Below, in pieces: positions 15,895 to 25,044 of a stretch of DNA of 64,000 bases. Numbering within the stretch: the first letter of the stretch is position 1; each line of letters starts with the position of its first letter. The notes under the pieces are model-generated. The model was given only the letters and a program-made list of their open reading frames with translations, did no database searches and was not told the DNA's origin. Origin of the DNA: Arthrobacter_E sp041360795. Lineage in GTDB: Bacteria > Actinomycetota > Actinomycetes > Actinomycetales > Micrococcaceae. Made by a program: the position numbers and the translations under genes. Location: contig NZ_JBFUPW010000001.1 in NCBI RefSeq assembly GCF_041360795.1, positions 682,001 through 746,000 on the forward strand, in the 5' to 3' direction.

Positions 15895-16866
15895 TCAGCG
15901 GCTTCCGGGAAGCCCGGAGTAGATCGACTCCAGCGTCTGCTCCAGGGCCACCGGGCTGTGGTGCGTGATCGCCCAGGCACGGCCCTGTCGGGCGCGCGCC
16001 TCGGCGTCGTGGGGTGCTTGCAGGATCGAATCCACCTGCTCGGCCACTTCTGAAGCTGAAGCGGCCTGGAACAGCGCCACGTCCTCCGGGACGGGGGCGA
16101 GGGCGAAGTTCGCGATGAGAGGCCGCGCGGCGCACAGCGCCTCGACGTCGCTGATCCCCAGCACCCCGAACGCAAGCTGTCCGATCACGATCTGAGACCG
16201 TTCCAACCGCTTTCTGAACTCCGTGGGTTCGAGATGCGGCAAGAGTGCGATCCCTGCCGCGGCCGCCGCTTCGCGGTGCGTTCCCCAGTCGAGCCCGGCC
16301 AAGGTCAGTTCCGGATGCCGCTCCGCGATGATCTTGGCGGCCTGGAGGAGATCGACGGCACCTTTGGTGTCATCCCAGCGGCTCGCGAAGAAGACTTCGC
16401 CAGTGACCGGCTGCTCCGTGGGCTCTTCCAAGGAGGCCATGGTGACGGGAGCGGGGAACCACTGCGCATCGGGCCTGATGGCTGTGACCGCCTCCCGTAG
16501 ATCGAGGGTGGAATAGAGGACGACATCCGCTGTGCGCAGGGAATGCAGCACGACGGGGCCGAGCCACCGTGAGTTCAGATCCTGGCGCACGTCGGTCCCG
16601 TGCAGGTGGAGGACGACACCACGCCGGCCCCAACCGTAGTAACCCGACACGCCATAGTTGATGTGGAGAACATCAGGCTTTGGTTTCAGGGTCCGGACTG
16701 CGAAGAGGTCCTTCAGCCGGGCCACGAGAATTGCGAGCGGTGAGCGGCCACGACCGGCAGGCACGTCGCGCAGCGTCCAGTCGAGCCCGAGGGAACGGGC
16801 CACTTCGATGACGGCCCGCGACGTTCCGGAGAGGTCGCCGAGATGGAGAACGCGGGGGCCCCTCAT
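15895..16866 (-). CDS. Glycosyltransferase, GT4-like (paralogue of the gene at 10697)
   Basis: A 323-residue protein, shorter than usual GT4 enzymes because the N-terminal half is reduced. It has RVLHLGDLSGTSRAVIEVAR, VLHINYGVSGYYGWG, LHLHGTDVRQDL, TLDLREAVTAIRPDAQW, FFASRWDDTKGAVDLL and GISDVEALCAARPLIANF. These segments match the 10697-11695 product in order, marking a second duplicated pair in this block. The ATG at 16866 overlaps the stop of the DUF6541-type gene (ATGA), so the two form one leftward operon. Confidence 0.8.
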   Translation of the reverse strand: MRGPRVLHLGDLSGTSRAVIEVARSLGLDWTLRDVPAGRGRSPLAILVARLKDLFAVRTLKPKPDVLHINYGVSGYYGWGRRGVVLHLHGTDVRQDLNSRWLGPVVLHSLRTADVVLYSTLDLREAVTAIRPDAQWFPAPVTMASLEEPTEQPVTGEVFFASRWDDTKGAVDLLQAAKIIAERHPELTLAGLDWGTHREAAAAAGIALLPHLEPTEFRKRLERSQIVIGQLAFGVLGISDVEALCAARPLIANFALAPVPEDVALFQAASASEVAEQVDSILQAPHDAEARARQGRAWAITHHSPVALEQTLESIYSGLPGSR

Positions 16867-18875
16867 CGACAGCCCTCGATCTTGTAGAGGCGTGCCTGGC
16901 CTTGCTGGTCGACCAGCTTGACCTTTTTGAGCCGCGACAGGTCGGCGGAACTGGGGAACGTGTAGGTTGCCGTGCTGGGTGCCAGATCGGTGGTCCCGAA
17001 GTCGAGGATATACATGGCGTTCAGCTTCTTGGCGCTCGCGCAGACTGAGGGGTCGGTGTCCAGACTGTTCAGCCCGGTGGTCAGGTTGAGATCATCGGGA
17101 GAGGGAGTCGAGCCCATGGCGGGCAGGATCACGGATCGGCCCGTGTAGGCGTATGCCAGGGCAGCCCCGGATGACGGCAGTCCGATCAGCACTGAGCCGG
17201 CGGGAACCTCGCGGTCCAGGCGCCTCAACAGCTTTTCCTCATCCGAGCTGAGCAGATTCTTCGGGAAGTCTGGCCTGAAGGCCCACTGCCCGCGGAGCAC
17301 CCCGGAGTTGAGGTTGGGGTTGATTGTGCTGTTCTGAAGAGCAAGTCCGAAACCTCCGGCCAGCACGACGGCGAGCACCGCGGCAAGGGGCTTCAGCACG
17401 GACGGGCCTGTCGCGCCGATCGCGGCGAGAGCCCGTGTCAAGACCTTCGAGATGAATCCCCAGATCGCCCACAGTGTGAACGCGGCCAGTGGGATGGCGA
17501 GCACCACGTTGAGCGCTGCAAGCCGATGGAAATCGTGGTACCAGGTCTGGGTCAGGAAGTCTCGGTACGGGCTGTCCGGCATGCCCGTTGCTGAGACATA
17601 GAGCAAACACGTCAGCGCGAACCACATCACGAACCACGGTGCCCGGTGCTGGCGGAGCAGGATGACCAGAGCCGACACCACCAGGAGCGTCATGAACCAG
17701 GCCTCCGGCAAACCGGGCATGGAGAACGTCAGGGCTTCGCCGAGGGCCCGACCGGGGGAGGTGACAGGCGGCCAATGCGCGCCGAATTTCGAAGGCCGCA
17801 GCTTGAGCCAGAGTACGACGAATACCACGAGATAGGCGGCAAGCGCCGCGGTGAACCAGAGGAACCGGCGGAGGCCTCGCATGTGGACGAAACGGCGCAA
17901 CTCGCGCCACCAGAGGACGGCGAACAGCACCGATCCGAGCAGGAGGAGTGTCAGGATCGCCGAGGGGTGGGCGAGACCCGCTCCCGGGAGGACACCGACC
18001 AGTAGCACGGCCGGAACGACGCGACGCCGCCAGGCGCGGAATGGACTCTGGAAGACCGCAAGCGCCAAAGCGAGGGCGGCGGGCAGGAGGACGAGCGAGA
18101 GGAGATTGGGGTAGAGCGTTCCCCAGTCCAGCAGGTGCAGGGGGAAGAATGCGAAGGCGCAGCACACGGCAGAGGTGGTGAGTGCGGCTCCTGCCGTGGA
18201 GGGCACCAGAGCCCGGGTCAGGAGGAAGCACGCCAGCGGCCAGACCAGGGTGAGGAGAGCGACCGTGGTGCCATTCACTGCCAGAGGGATGTCGGCGCCC
18301 GACAGTTGGGCCACAAGCGAAACCGTGTCGTGCCATGCCCCGGGGTAGAAGCCTGGGTTGTTGGTCGGGTCGAAGCCCGTCAACGTCAGCGAGGACCCCT
18401 TGCCGGTGTCGAGGATGTAGCGGATGGCGTTGAGGTGGAACACGTTGTCATAACGCTGGGAGAAGTGTTCCGGGACGCCGATCATCTGCGCGAGGCGGCG
18501 CATCATGAATGCCGCCGAGAGAAGTAGCCCCAGCGCCACGCTGAGAATGTGGACGATGCGCCCGGACCGCAGCCCAGCCCGCCCAGCCTCCGCTTCCGGC
18601 AACCATCCACGCTTCCTCAGGAACCACATCAGCAGCACGCTGAGTGCCGCGGCGAGGGCGGTGAATCCCACGAGCACCCAAACGTTCCACGGGACCCTGA
18701 CCAGACCACCGGCGATGGCGGCGAGTGCGATCAGGGTGATCGAGAGGGGTGCTGAAACCGCTGCCCAGGTGAGCCCGCGCGCTCCCAGGATCCGTCCCAC
18801 GACGGCTCCTGGGAGGACCAGGACGAAGGCGGCGGCGATCGTCGCCGGAAGGGCCGGAAGCCAGGAATTCAGCAC
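16863..18875 (-). CDS. Large polytopic membrane protein, DUF6541-like (possible GT-C glycosyltransferase)
   Basis: A 670-residue protein with roughly 13 hydrophobic segments in its first 490 residues, including the clusters near ALSVLLMWFL, AAFMMRRLAQMIGV, LVLLPAALALALAVF and ALVILLRQHR, and a soluble C-terminal domain of about 170 residues. The topology and the D/E-bearing outside loop near FSQRYDNVFHLNAIRYI resemble GT-C enzymes that use polyprenyl-phosphate sugars; a donor of that kind could come from the DPM1-like enzyme at 9681. From memory the protein fits DUF6541, common in Arthrobacter envelope clusters, but function is not established. The start is GTG 18875 with GAGAAAGG upstream; the gene overlaps the downstream glycosyltransferase by 4 bp. 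Confidence 0.75.
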   Translation of the reverse strand: MLNSWLPALPATIAAAFVLVLPGAVVGRILGARGLTWAAVSAPLSITLIALAAIAGGLVRVPWNVWVLVGFTALAAALSVLLMWFLRKRGWLPEAEAGRAGLRSGRIVHILSVALGLLLSAAFMMRRLAQMIGVPEHFSQRYDNVFHLNAIRYILDTGKGSSLTLTGFDPTNNPGFYPGAWHDTVSLVAQLSGADIPLAVNGTTVALLTLVWPLACFLLTRALVPSTAGAALTTSAVCCAFAFFPLHLLDWGTLYPNLLSLVLLPAALALALAVFQSPFRAWRRRVVPAVLLVGVLPGAGLAHPSAILTLLLLGSVLFAVLWWRELRRFVHMRGLRRFLWFTAALAAYLVVFVVLWLKLRPSKFGAHWPPVTSPGRALGEALTFSMPGLPEAWFMTLLVVSALVILLRQHRAPWFVMWFALTCLLYVSATGMPDSPYRDFLTQTWYHDFHRLAALNVVLAIPLAAFTLWAIWGFISKVLTRALAAIGATGPSVLKPLAAVLAVVLAGGFGLALQNSTINPNLNSGVLRGQWAFRPDFPKNLLSSDEEKLLRRLDREVPAGSVLIGLPSSGAALAYAYTGRSVILPAMGSTPSPDDLNLTTGLNSLDTDPSVCASAKKLNAMYILDFGTTDLAPSTATYTFPSSADLSRLKKVKLVDQQGQARLYKIEGCR

Positions 18876-18922
18876 TGAAGGCCTTTCTCGGATCGGACTG
18901 AGGAGGCCCTGAGGCCCCGGTC

Positions 18923-18928
18923 AGTCTA
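18923..18928 (-). promoter_or_regulatory. -10 box upstream of the DUF6541-type gene
   Basis: On the minus strand TAGACT lies at 18928-18923, about 50 bp before the GTG start, giving a leader with a Shine-Dalgarno site (GAGAAAGG). No clear -35 box was seen. Confidence 0.4.
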
Positions 18929-18936
18929 GCAACCGA

Positions 18937-21639
18937 TCACCGAAGTGAGCCGCGGGCCACTCCCGGTGCGAGAGCGGACTCAGGCATCCCCGTGCCGCCA
19001 TAGAACCACAGCGAGCCCGCCGTGTTGATCCCGATGAAGTCCGGCCGGCCGTCACCCGTCAGATCGCCCGTCGGCGCGAGGTCCTTGTAGGCCGTCCAGC
19101 CGCTCCTGCCGACCTGCCGGCCTGGCGCCAGATAGGGCGCCGTTCCGGTCCCCTGGTAATACCAGAGCGTTCCGTCGCGGCGGACCGCGTAGAGGTCAGT
19201 TCTTCCGTCCGCATTGCCATCGAGTGCCAGCACCGAGGTGAAGTTCTGCCACGACGAGTTGCCGATCTTCTGGGGCGTGGCGAAGGTAGTGTTGCCGTTG
19301 CCCGGGTAGAGCCACAAGGTGCCGTCAGGTTTGATGCCCACCAAGTCCCAGCTTCCCCTGCCGCTGAGGTTGCGCACGGCCTGGACCGTTTGGTAGATGT
19401 TCCAGCCGCCACCGATCTGACGCGGGGCGGCGAAACGAGGCAGGCCGTTGGCGGGACCGTTGTTAGCGGAGAACCACAGTGTGCCGTCCGGGCGGATGGT
19501 CAGGACGTCGCCACGCCCCGTGCTGGTGAAGTCACCGAGGAAGGCTGTCTTCACGGGCCCGAACGAAGTGGTCAGCACCGTTCCGGCACCAAGCTGGCCC
19601 GAATTCGTCCCGGAGTAGAACAGGGTCTTGCCATCGGGATAGATGCCCAGCGTGTCGGCAGGACCGCTGCCGTTCAGGTTGAACCCGCCGGTCACAGCGG
19701 CGAACGCCGTCCAACCGCCGTTGCCGATCTTCTTCGCCGTGGAGTACCCGGTGGAATCACCCGCCGCGCCAGGGTAGAACACGGCCGTGCTGTCGGCCCG
19801 CAAAGCCAGCAGGTCGGGCTGTCCGTCCTGATCAGCGTCGCCCGTGCTCAGAAGCGCGCTGAACTGCCCCCAGCCGCTGTTCCCGACCTTGAGCGGCGCG
19901 CCGAAGGCGTTGCCTGCCGTGTCGACCGTCCCCAGCGCGGGGAACAGCAGGAGGGCACCCGTGGTGTCTGAGGCGATGAGGCCGGGAGTTCCGGACTTCG
20001 TGAAGGACGCGCTGAGCGTCATGAGGGGATAACTGCCCCAGTTCGTCCCGGCGAGCTTCCGTACCGGGCCGAATCCCGATGCGGAGGCGCTGGGGGCGGA
20101 CAGGCTGGGGATCAGGTAGAGGGAATTGTCCTGACCGAGGGCCAGGAGGTCAGGGCGTCCGTCACCGTTCAGGTCTGAACCACCGAGGATCCGACTGTAG
20201 GAGGACCACTGGAGGCCGGGGAGCCGGACCGCGGGTGCGTAGCCCTGGTTTCCGGAGTTGACGGCTCCGGTTCCGGCGTAATACCAGGCCGAGCCATCGG
20301 GACGGATGCCGAGAAGGTCGGGTCGTCCGTCGCTGTTGAGATCTCCGACTCCGATGAGCTGCTGATAGACGTTCCAGCCACGACCGATCGAGGTGGGCGT
20401 TCCGTACCCACCGGCGCCATTCCCCGGGAAGAAGGCGAGGGTGCCGTCCGGCCGGATGCCCACCAGATCGGGCCGCTTGTCGCCGTTGAAGTCGCCGACG
20501 GCGGTGAACCGGGTGGAGTCGCCATAGGTGGCGAAGCGTGAGAGGCCGGTCAGGTCGCCGTTCCACACATTGGAGTCGCCGGCGAAGGGTCCTTCGTCGC
20601 TGTACTGCCAGATGCTGTACTGCTGCCAGCTGGCCGGGAGGGTTCCGGGGGTGTTGCTCGCGGACGAAGGGTACGCCGCGATCCACAGCGGGTAGGAGGA
20701 GAAGGCCGCGGAATTGCCGGTGCAGCGGGTCCACCAGTCGGTGGTGGTGTAGATGACGGGGTAGCGGCCGGTCAGCTGCCGCATGGTGTTGCCGAAGTCG
20801 GTGATCCACTTGACCATCGGGGCGCCCGCGAGGTTGTAGCAGGTGTCGCCCGAGTTGTATCCGAGGTCGGTGCGCCCCACATAGGGGTTGTACTCGATGT
20901 CGAGGACGGGAGGGAGGGTCCGGCCGTCGCCGCTCCAGCCGCCACCGTGGGAGGCGAAGTACCGCGCCTGGTCCGCGCCGGAGGACCAGCTGGGGATGGC
21001 GAAGTGGTAGGCGCCGCGCACCATGCCCTGGTTCGCGGACCCGTTGTACTGGGAGGCGAAGTTGTCGTTCGTGTAGTACGTGCCCTCACTGGCCTTGACA
21101 TAAGCGAAGCGGGAGCCGAGGCTCCACTGGCTCGCCCAGTTCACATTTCCTTGCCAGGCGCTCACGTCCTGGCCGGGCACTCCGAAGGATGGCCGCCAGT
21201 GCGAAGTGCTGAAGGCGGCGGGGGCGGTGCGGGACAGCCCGGTCGCCGAACCCGAGAGCCCGCTCGTCGGTGATTCATCAGCTGTCTCCGGCGCCGTGAG
21301 CGCCTCGGGCTTCGGAGCGGGTCCATCGCCGGGTGGCGTCAGGAGCCGCTTCTTCTCGCCGTTCGTGCGCATGGTCGCGCCTTCGCGCCCGACCGCATGG
21401 CGTGCGACGGCGGGGTCGCCCGCGGTCTGTCCGTTCGGCAGAGGCTCGGACGGCGCCTGGGGGAGCCGGGTGGGCGCCGGCGCGGCGGTCGACGGTCCGC
21501 TCGGCTCAGGCGTGGGGGCCGCGGCCGCGGTGTACGCGACGGAGACGAGCAGCACGGTGGACAGCGCAGCCGACGTCAGACTCCTGGCCAAAGATCGACG
21601 ACGGTGGGCGGGGGAAGCGGGCTGGAACCCGTGGTGCAT
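18937..21639 (-). CDS. Secreted GH25 lysozyme with C-terminal FG-GAP/VCBS repeats
   Basis: A 900-residue exported protein. A long Arg-rich signal peptide (about residues 1-41, ending TAAAAP) is followed by a Pro/Ala-rich linker. A GH25 muramidase domain spans residues 155-370: GQDVSAWQGNVNW holds the first catalytic Asp, PPVLDIEYNPY the DxE pair, and WQQYSIWQYS the final strand. From about residue 378 to the end there are around ten FG-GAP-like repeats of the form GDFNGDKRPDLVGIRPDGTL, with D-x-N/D-x-D-G calcium-binding loops. GH25 cleaves the MurNAc-GlcNAc bond, so the protein probably remodels its own wall or lyses others; the propeller may bind a glycan. Start ATG 21639 has GGAGA 8 bp upstream. 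It lies between the glycan cluster and the tad operon, transcribed leftward. Confidence 0.9.
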   Translation of the reverse strand: MHHGFQPASPAHRRRSLARSLTSAALSTVLLVSVAYTAAAAPTPEPSGPSTAAPAPTRLPQAPSEPLPNGQTAGDPAVARHAVGREGATMRTNGEKKRLLTPPGDGPAPKPEALTAPETADESPTSGLSGSATGLSRTAPAAFSTSHWRPSFGVPGQDVSAWQGNVNWASQWSLGSRFAYVKASEGTYYTNDNFASQYNGSANQGMVRGAYHFAIPSWSSGADQARYFASHGGGWSGDGRTLPPVLDIEYNPYVGRTDLGYNSGDTCYNLAGAPMVKWITDFGNTMRQLTGRYPVIYTTTDWWTRCTGNSAAFSSYPLWIAAYPSSASNTPGTLPASWQQYSIWQYSDEGPFAGDSNVWNGDLTGLSRFATYGDSTRFTAVGDFNGDKRPDLVGIRPDGTLAFFPGNGAGGYGTPTSIGRGWNVYQQLIGVGDLNSDGRPDLLGIRPDGSAWYYAGTGAVNSGNQGYAPAVRLPGLQWSSYSRILGGSDLNGDGRPDLLALGQDNSLYLIPSLSAPSASASGFGPVRKLAGTNWGSYPLMTLSASFTKSGTPGLIASDTTGALLLFPALGTVDTAGNAFGAPLKVGNSGWGQFSALLSTGDADQDGQPDLLALRADSTAVFYPGAAGDSTGYSTAKKIGNGGWTAFAAVTGGFNLNGSGPADTLGIYPDGKTLFYSGTNSGQLGAGTVLTTSFGPVKTAFLGDFTSTGRGDVLTIRPDGTLWFSANNGPANGLPRFAAPRQIGGGWNIYQTVQAVRNLSGRGSWDLVGIKPDGTLWLYPGNGNTTFATPQKIGNSSWQNFTSVLALDGNADGRTDLYAVRRDGTLWYYQGTGTAPYLAPGRQVGRSGWTAYKDLAPTGDLTGDGRPDFIGINTAGSLWFYGGTGMPESALAPGVARGSLR

Positions 21640-21786
21640 GAGACGTCTCCGTGGGCAGAGGAGGAGGGGGAAACACGGGAGTGGGGCGGACTCACGCGTG
21701 CCACCAGACTAACAGCGCGCTCTCGGATGAGTCAGAGGACGTCGAGAGGTTGTCCACAGGGGAACGGGCTGCCACTTGGCGCGAAG

Positions 21787-21803
21787 TGGAATATTTCATA
21801 ACA
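21787..21803 (+). promoter_or_regulatory. Probable promoter of the tad operon
   Basis: TGG-AATATT (21787-21795) is an extended -10 like that at 9666. It ends 7 bases before an ATG at 21803. The region is the most AT-rich stretch in the surrounding kilobase. Confidence 0.45.
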
Positions 21804-21817
21804 TGACATCGACATGA
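21803..21817 (+). CDS. Possible 4-codon leader ORF overlapping the tadA start
   Basis: ATG ACA TCG ACA TGA encodes only MTST. Its TGA overlaps the tadA ATG (ATGA at 21814-21817), and its own ATG lies 7 bases after an extended -10 box. It could serve as a leaderless entry site for tadA, which has no clear Shine-Dalgarno sequence of its own. With so few codons, chance cannot be ruled out. Confidence 0.25.
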   Translation: MTST

Positions 21818-23061
21818 CAGAAATCAACGGAAGGTTGCCCGTGGAGGCGGTGGGACTCATCGAGGCCGAGGTGCGGGAGCTGGTGCGCCGGCGGGGGATC
21901 GATCCGTGGGCGGACGGGGAGCCGATCCGCGAACTGATCGTGGAGGCGGTCGCAGACTATGAGGAGCGGGCAGTGCGCGGCGGGCTGCCGCCACTTCAGG
22001 GGCATGAGGACACGGTCCGCCACCTCCTGGACTCCGTGGCCGGCTTCGGTGAGTTGCAGGTCTATTTCGATGACCCCGAGGTGGAGGAGATCTGGCTGAA
22101 TGGGCCCAGCGAGATCTTCGTCGCACGGGGTGGGGAATCCGAGCGCACGGGCCTGGAGATGTCCCAGGCGCGGGTGGAGGACCTGGTGGAGCGGATGCTC
22201 AAGACGTCCGGGCGTCGTCTTGATCTGAGTTCCCCCTTCGTGGACGCCTCGCTCCCGGACGGGTCCCGTCTGCACGTGGTGATTCCGGACATCACCCGGC
22301 GGCACTGGGCCGTCAACATCCGGAAGTTCGTGGTGAGGGCCAGCCGATTGGAACATCTGGTGGAGTTAGGTTCCTTGACTCGCGTGGCGGCGCGATTCCT
22401 CGGTGCCGCCGTGAGCAGTGGGCTCAACATCCTCGTCTCGGGGGCCACCCAAGCCGGGAAGACGTCACTCCTGAACTGCCTGACGTCGGCCATCGGCGCG
22501 CGGGAGCGGGTCATCACCGTGGAGGAGGTCTTCGAACTGCAGTGTCCGCTCCCGGACGTGGTGGGCCTGCAGTGCCGCCAGCCGAATCTCGAGGGAGAAG
22601 GGGAGATTCCTTTGCGACGGCTCGTGAAAGAGGCATTGCGGATGAGGCCGGACCGTCTGATCGTGGGTGAGGTCCGCTCGGCGGAGAGTCTCGATCTTCT
22701 GATCGCCATGAATTCCGGGGTGGGAGCGATGGCCAGTGTCCACGCCAATTCGGCGCGGGACGCCGTGACGAAGATCTGCACCCTGCCGTTGCTCGCCGGT
22801 GGCAATATCAGCAGCGACTTCGTCGTTCCCACCGTCGCCTCCTGCGTCGACCTCGTCGTGCACTGCCAGAGGCAGCCCAACGGTCGGCGGCTGGTGTCCG
22901 AGATCGTGGCTCTCGGCCGGCGTGTGGAGAACAATGTCATCGAATCCAGCGTGATCTTCGCGCTGCAGGATGGCGCGCTCGAACCGACAGGTCAGCTCCC
23001 TCCCGAGGACAAATTCGTCCGGGCGGGGTTCCGCCTCCACTCTCTGGTCGGTGCCGCCTGA
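21814..23061 (+). CDS. tadA: Tad/Flp pilus assembly ATPase TadA (CpaF family)
   Basis: A 415-residue hexameric secretion ATPase that powers Flp-type pilus assembly at the inner face of the membrane. The N-terminal domain is followed by a RecA-like core with Walker A NILVSGATQAGKTSLLN (about residues 205-221), an Asp box region REVITVEE-like stretch (RERVITVEEVFELQ), a Walker B/His box region RMRPDRLIVGEVRSAES, and GAMASVHANSARDA with the conserved histidine. It heads an operon of seven overlapping genes. A tadZ/ssd-type gene, often directly upstream in actinobacteria, is missing here; a leftward GH25 gene lies there instead. Confidence 0.93.
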   Translation: MTEINGRLPVEAVGLIEAEVRELVRRRGIDPWADGEPIRELIVEAVADYEERAVRGGLPPLQGHEDTVRHLLDSVAGFGELQVYFDDPEVEEIWLNGPSEIFVARGGESERTGLEMSQARVEDLVERMLKTSGRRLDLSSPFVDASLPDGSRLHVVIPDITRRHWAVNIRKFVVRASRLEHLVELGSLTRVAARFLGAAVSSGLNILVSGATQAGKTSLLNCLTSAIGARERVITVEEVFELQCPLPDVVGLQCRQPNLEGEGEIPLRRLVKEALRMRPDRLIVGEVRSAESLDLLIAMNSGVGAMASVHANSARDAVTKICTLPLLAGGNISSDFVVPTVASCVDLVVHCQRQPNGRRLVSEIVALGRRVENNVIESSVIFALQDGALEPTGQLPPEDKFVRAGFRLHSLVGAA

Positions 23062-23915
23062 TGTCGGCGGTCCTTGGACTGGCGCTCGGCCTGGGTCTCC
23101 TGCTCGTCTGGTGGTCGTGCTGGCCGCGGAGCGGTGGGGGTGGCAAGCCCGCACGTCCTTCCCGTCTGGCGCGGGCACTTCAGGCGGCCGGTGTGGAGAG
23201 GGTCTCGCCGGCCGGACTGGTGGGTTCCGCCCTCATCCTTGCGCTGGCGGCGGGTCTCGTGCTTCTGGCCTTCACCCGCTCCGTGCCCATCGCGTCGTGT
23301 TTCGCGGCATTCGCCGCGTGGGTTCCGTGGTCGCTCGTGACGTGGCGCGCACGACGACGGGTGGCCGCTCTGCGCCGGTCCTGGCCGGATGCGGTGGACC
23401 ACCTGCGGTCGGCGATAAGGGCAGGACTGTCGCTTCCGGAAGGGCTCATGCAGCTCGCCCGGAAAGGACCGGAGGATCTGCGCCCGTTCTTCGAGGAGTT
23501 CGCGGCGGACTACCGGTCAGGCGGAAGCTTCGATCAATCGCTGGCACGCCTGAAAGCACGGCTCTCCGATCCCGTTGCAGACCGGATCATCGAAGCCTTG
23601 AAGCTGACCCGTGATGTCGGCGGAGCCGATCTGGGGATTCTCCTCTCCGCTCTGGCCGACTTCCTCCGGGACGACGCACGGACCCGGAGCGAACTCGAGG
23701 CCCGGCAGTCGTGGACGGTCAACGCGGCCCGGCTGGCGGTGGCGGCGCCCTGGCTGGTGCTGCTGATGATGTCGACCCGGCATGAGGCGGTCAGTGCCTA
23801 CAGCTCCGTGGAGGGCCTGGGTGTCCTCGGGGGAGGACTCGTCGTGTCAGTGCTCTGCTACCGGGTCATGCAACGGATCGGTGCGCTCCCGTCCGATGAA
23901 CGAGTCCTCGGATGA
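23061..23915 (+). CDS. tadB: Tad pilus inner-membrane platform protein TadB
   Basis: A 284-residue protein of the type II secretion F (GspF-like) family. It has two N-terminal hydrophobic segments (residues 5-18 and 50-90), a cytoplasmic helical domain with DAVDHLRSAIRAGLSLPEGL and GGADLGILLSALADFLRDDA, and C-terminal membrane segments around residues 218-235 and 255-275. With TadC it forms the platform that TadA rotates to extract pilin subunits. The ATG shares its A with the TGA of tadA, and its own stop overlaps tadC (ATGA), so translation is coupled. Confidence 0.9.
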   Translation: MSAVLGLALGLGLLLVWWSCWPRSGGGGKPARPSRLARALQAAGVERVSPAGLVGSALILALAAGLVLLAFTRSVPIASCFAAFAAWVPWSLVTWRARRRVAALRRSWPDAVDHLRSAIRAGLSLPEGLMQLARKGPEDLRPFFEEFAADYRSGGSFDQSLARLKARLSDPVADRIIEALKLTRDVGGADLGILLSALADFLRDDARTRSELEARQSWTVNAARLAVAAPWLVLLMMSTRHEAVSAYSSVEGLGVLGGGLVVSVLCYRVMQRIGALPSDERVLG

Positions 23916-24850
23916 GCACGTCACTCTGCGCCGCACTGTGCGGCTTCCTCTTCGGATCCGGGCTGTGGCTCACCGTGGTGCGTCTGCCGTTCATGAGAGC
24001 GGTGACCCTCACGGAACGCGTCGCTCCCCAGCTGCGCGCCCAGGACACCAGCTCCCGCCTGCTCATCACGGCCGCACACACCATCACCCCCTTCGGCCCG
24101 CTGGAACGGATCCTGGCTCCGATCCTCCGTGATGCCGTCGCGTGGCTGGGACGGTTCAGGTGGGGCAACTCGGCGCTCCAGGAACGTCTGGCCCGCGCCG
24201 GGAGCGCAAGGACTCCTCTGGATTTCCGGGCGGCCCAGTTGCTCCTGGGCGGGGCGGCCTTCGGGGCTGTTCTCCTAGTGAGCCTACTGGGGGTGTTCTC
24301 GGGGCGGGTCGCTCCGCTTCAGGCGGTGTTCGCTGCGCTGAGTGCGGCGGTGCTCGTAGCCCTGGGGCACGAACAGTGGCTGAACCAGCGGATCAGGTCA
24401 CGTGAGGCCAAGATCCTGAGAGAGTTCCCGGGGCTGGCGGAAATGATGGCGCTGGCGGTCGGCGCCGGGATGAATGCGCGTGGCGCGGTCGAGAGAATCG
24501 CGCTGATCGCTCATGGTGAGCTGGCCGCGGAGTTCGCCCGGACGGTGGCGGACGCCAGGTCTGGAACACCGTTCCTTGACGCACTCCGCGGGCTGGCCCG
24601 GCGAGTGAGGCTCATCCCGGTGGAGCGCTTCGTGGACGGTCTCATCGTCGCCATGGAACGGGGCACCCCGCTCAGCGATGTCCTGCGGGCTCAGGCCCAG
24701 GATGTCCGGGACCTCGGGAAACGCGAACTCATGGAGTCGGCGGGGCGCAAGGAGATCCTCATGATGGTGCCCGTCGTGTTCGGTGTGCTGCCGTTGACCG
24801 TCCTCTTCGCCGTGTTCCCCGGACTGGCCGCCATCACCCTGATGCTGTGA
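23912..24850 (+). CDS. tadC: Tad pilus inner-membrane platform protein TadC
   Basis: The 312-residue second platform protein, with T2SSF features: EFPGLAEMMALAVGAGMNARGAVERI and GTPLSDVLRAQAQDVRDLGKRELMESAG, where the GTPL-D---AQA-D region is typical. Hydrophobic segments lie near residues 5-25, 108-128, 130-150 and 285-310. It overlaps tadB by 4 bp. Its last codons overlap an in-frame GTG (24847) that opens a long frame through the pilin-like gene downstream, though a later start for that gene is better supported. Confidence 0.9.
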   Translation: MSTSLCAALCGFLFGSGLWLTVVRLPFMRAVTLTERVAPQLRAQDTSSRLLITAAHTITPFGPLERILAPILRDAVAWLGRFRWGNSALQERLARAGSARTPLDFRAAQLLLGGAAFGAVLLVSLLGVFSGRVAPLQAVFAALSAAVLVALGHEQWLNQRIRSREAKILREFPGLAEMMALAVGAGMNARGAVERIALIAHGELAAEFARTVADARSGTPFLDALRGLARRVRLIPVERFVDGLIVAMERGTPLSDVLRAQAQDVRDLGKRELMESAGRKEILMMVPVVFGVLPLTVLFAVFPGLAAITLML

Positions 24851-24996
24851 CGCGCCGTTTCGGGCATCGTGCCGCTGAAGACACGGAGAGACACGCGGGA
24901 ATCGAGAGTCATAGGCACTGGGAGACATGGGTGCCGAGCGACCTGGGCACCGAAAGAGCCATGACCACGGGAACATCACCACGGGAAGAAGAGTGC

Positions 24997-25032
24997 CGTG
25001 AACATCGAAAGAAACGTGAACACCGGAAGAAA
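24997..25032 (+). repeat. Two-copy 18-bp tandem repeat between tadC and the pilin-like gene
   Basis: CGTGAACATCGAAAGAAA (24997-25014) is followed directly by a second copy with two changes (25015-25032). The surrounding ~190 bp is A-rich for this genome and also holds two CCACGGGAA motifs. If translated from upstream it would give a repeated REHRKK hexapeptide. Confidence 0.6.
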
Positions 25033-25044
25033 GGCGCACCACCG

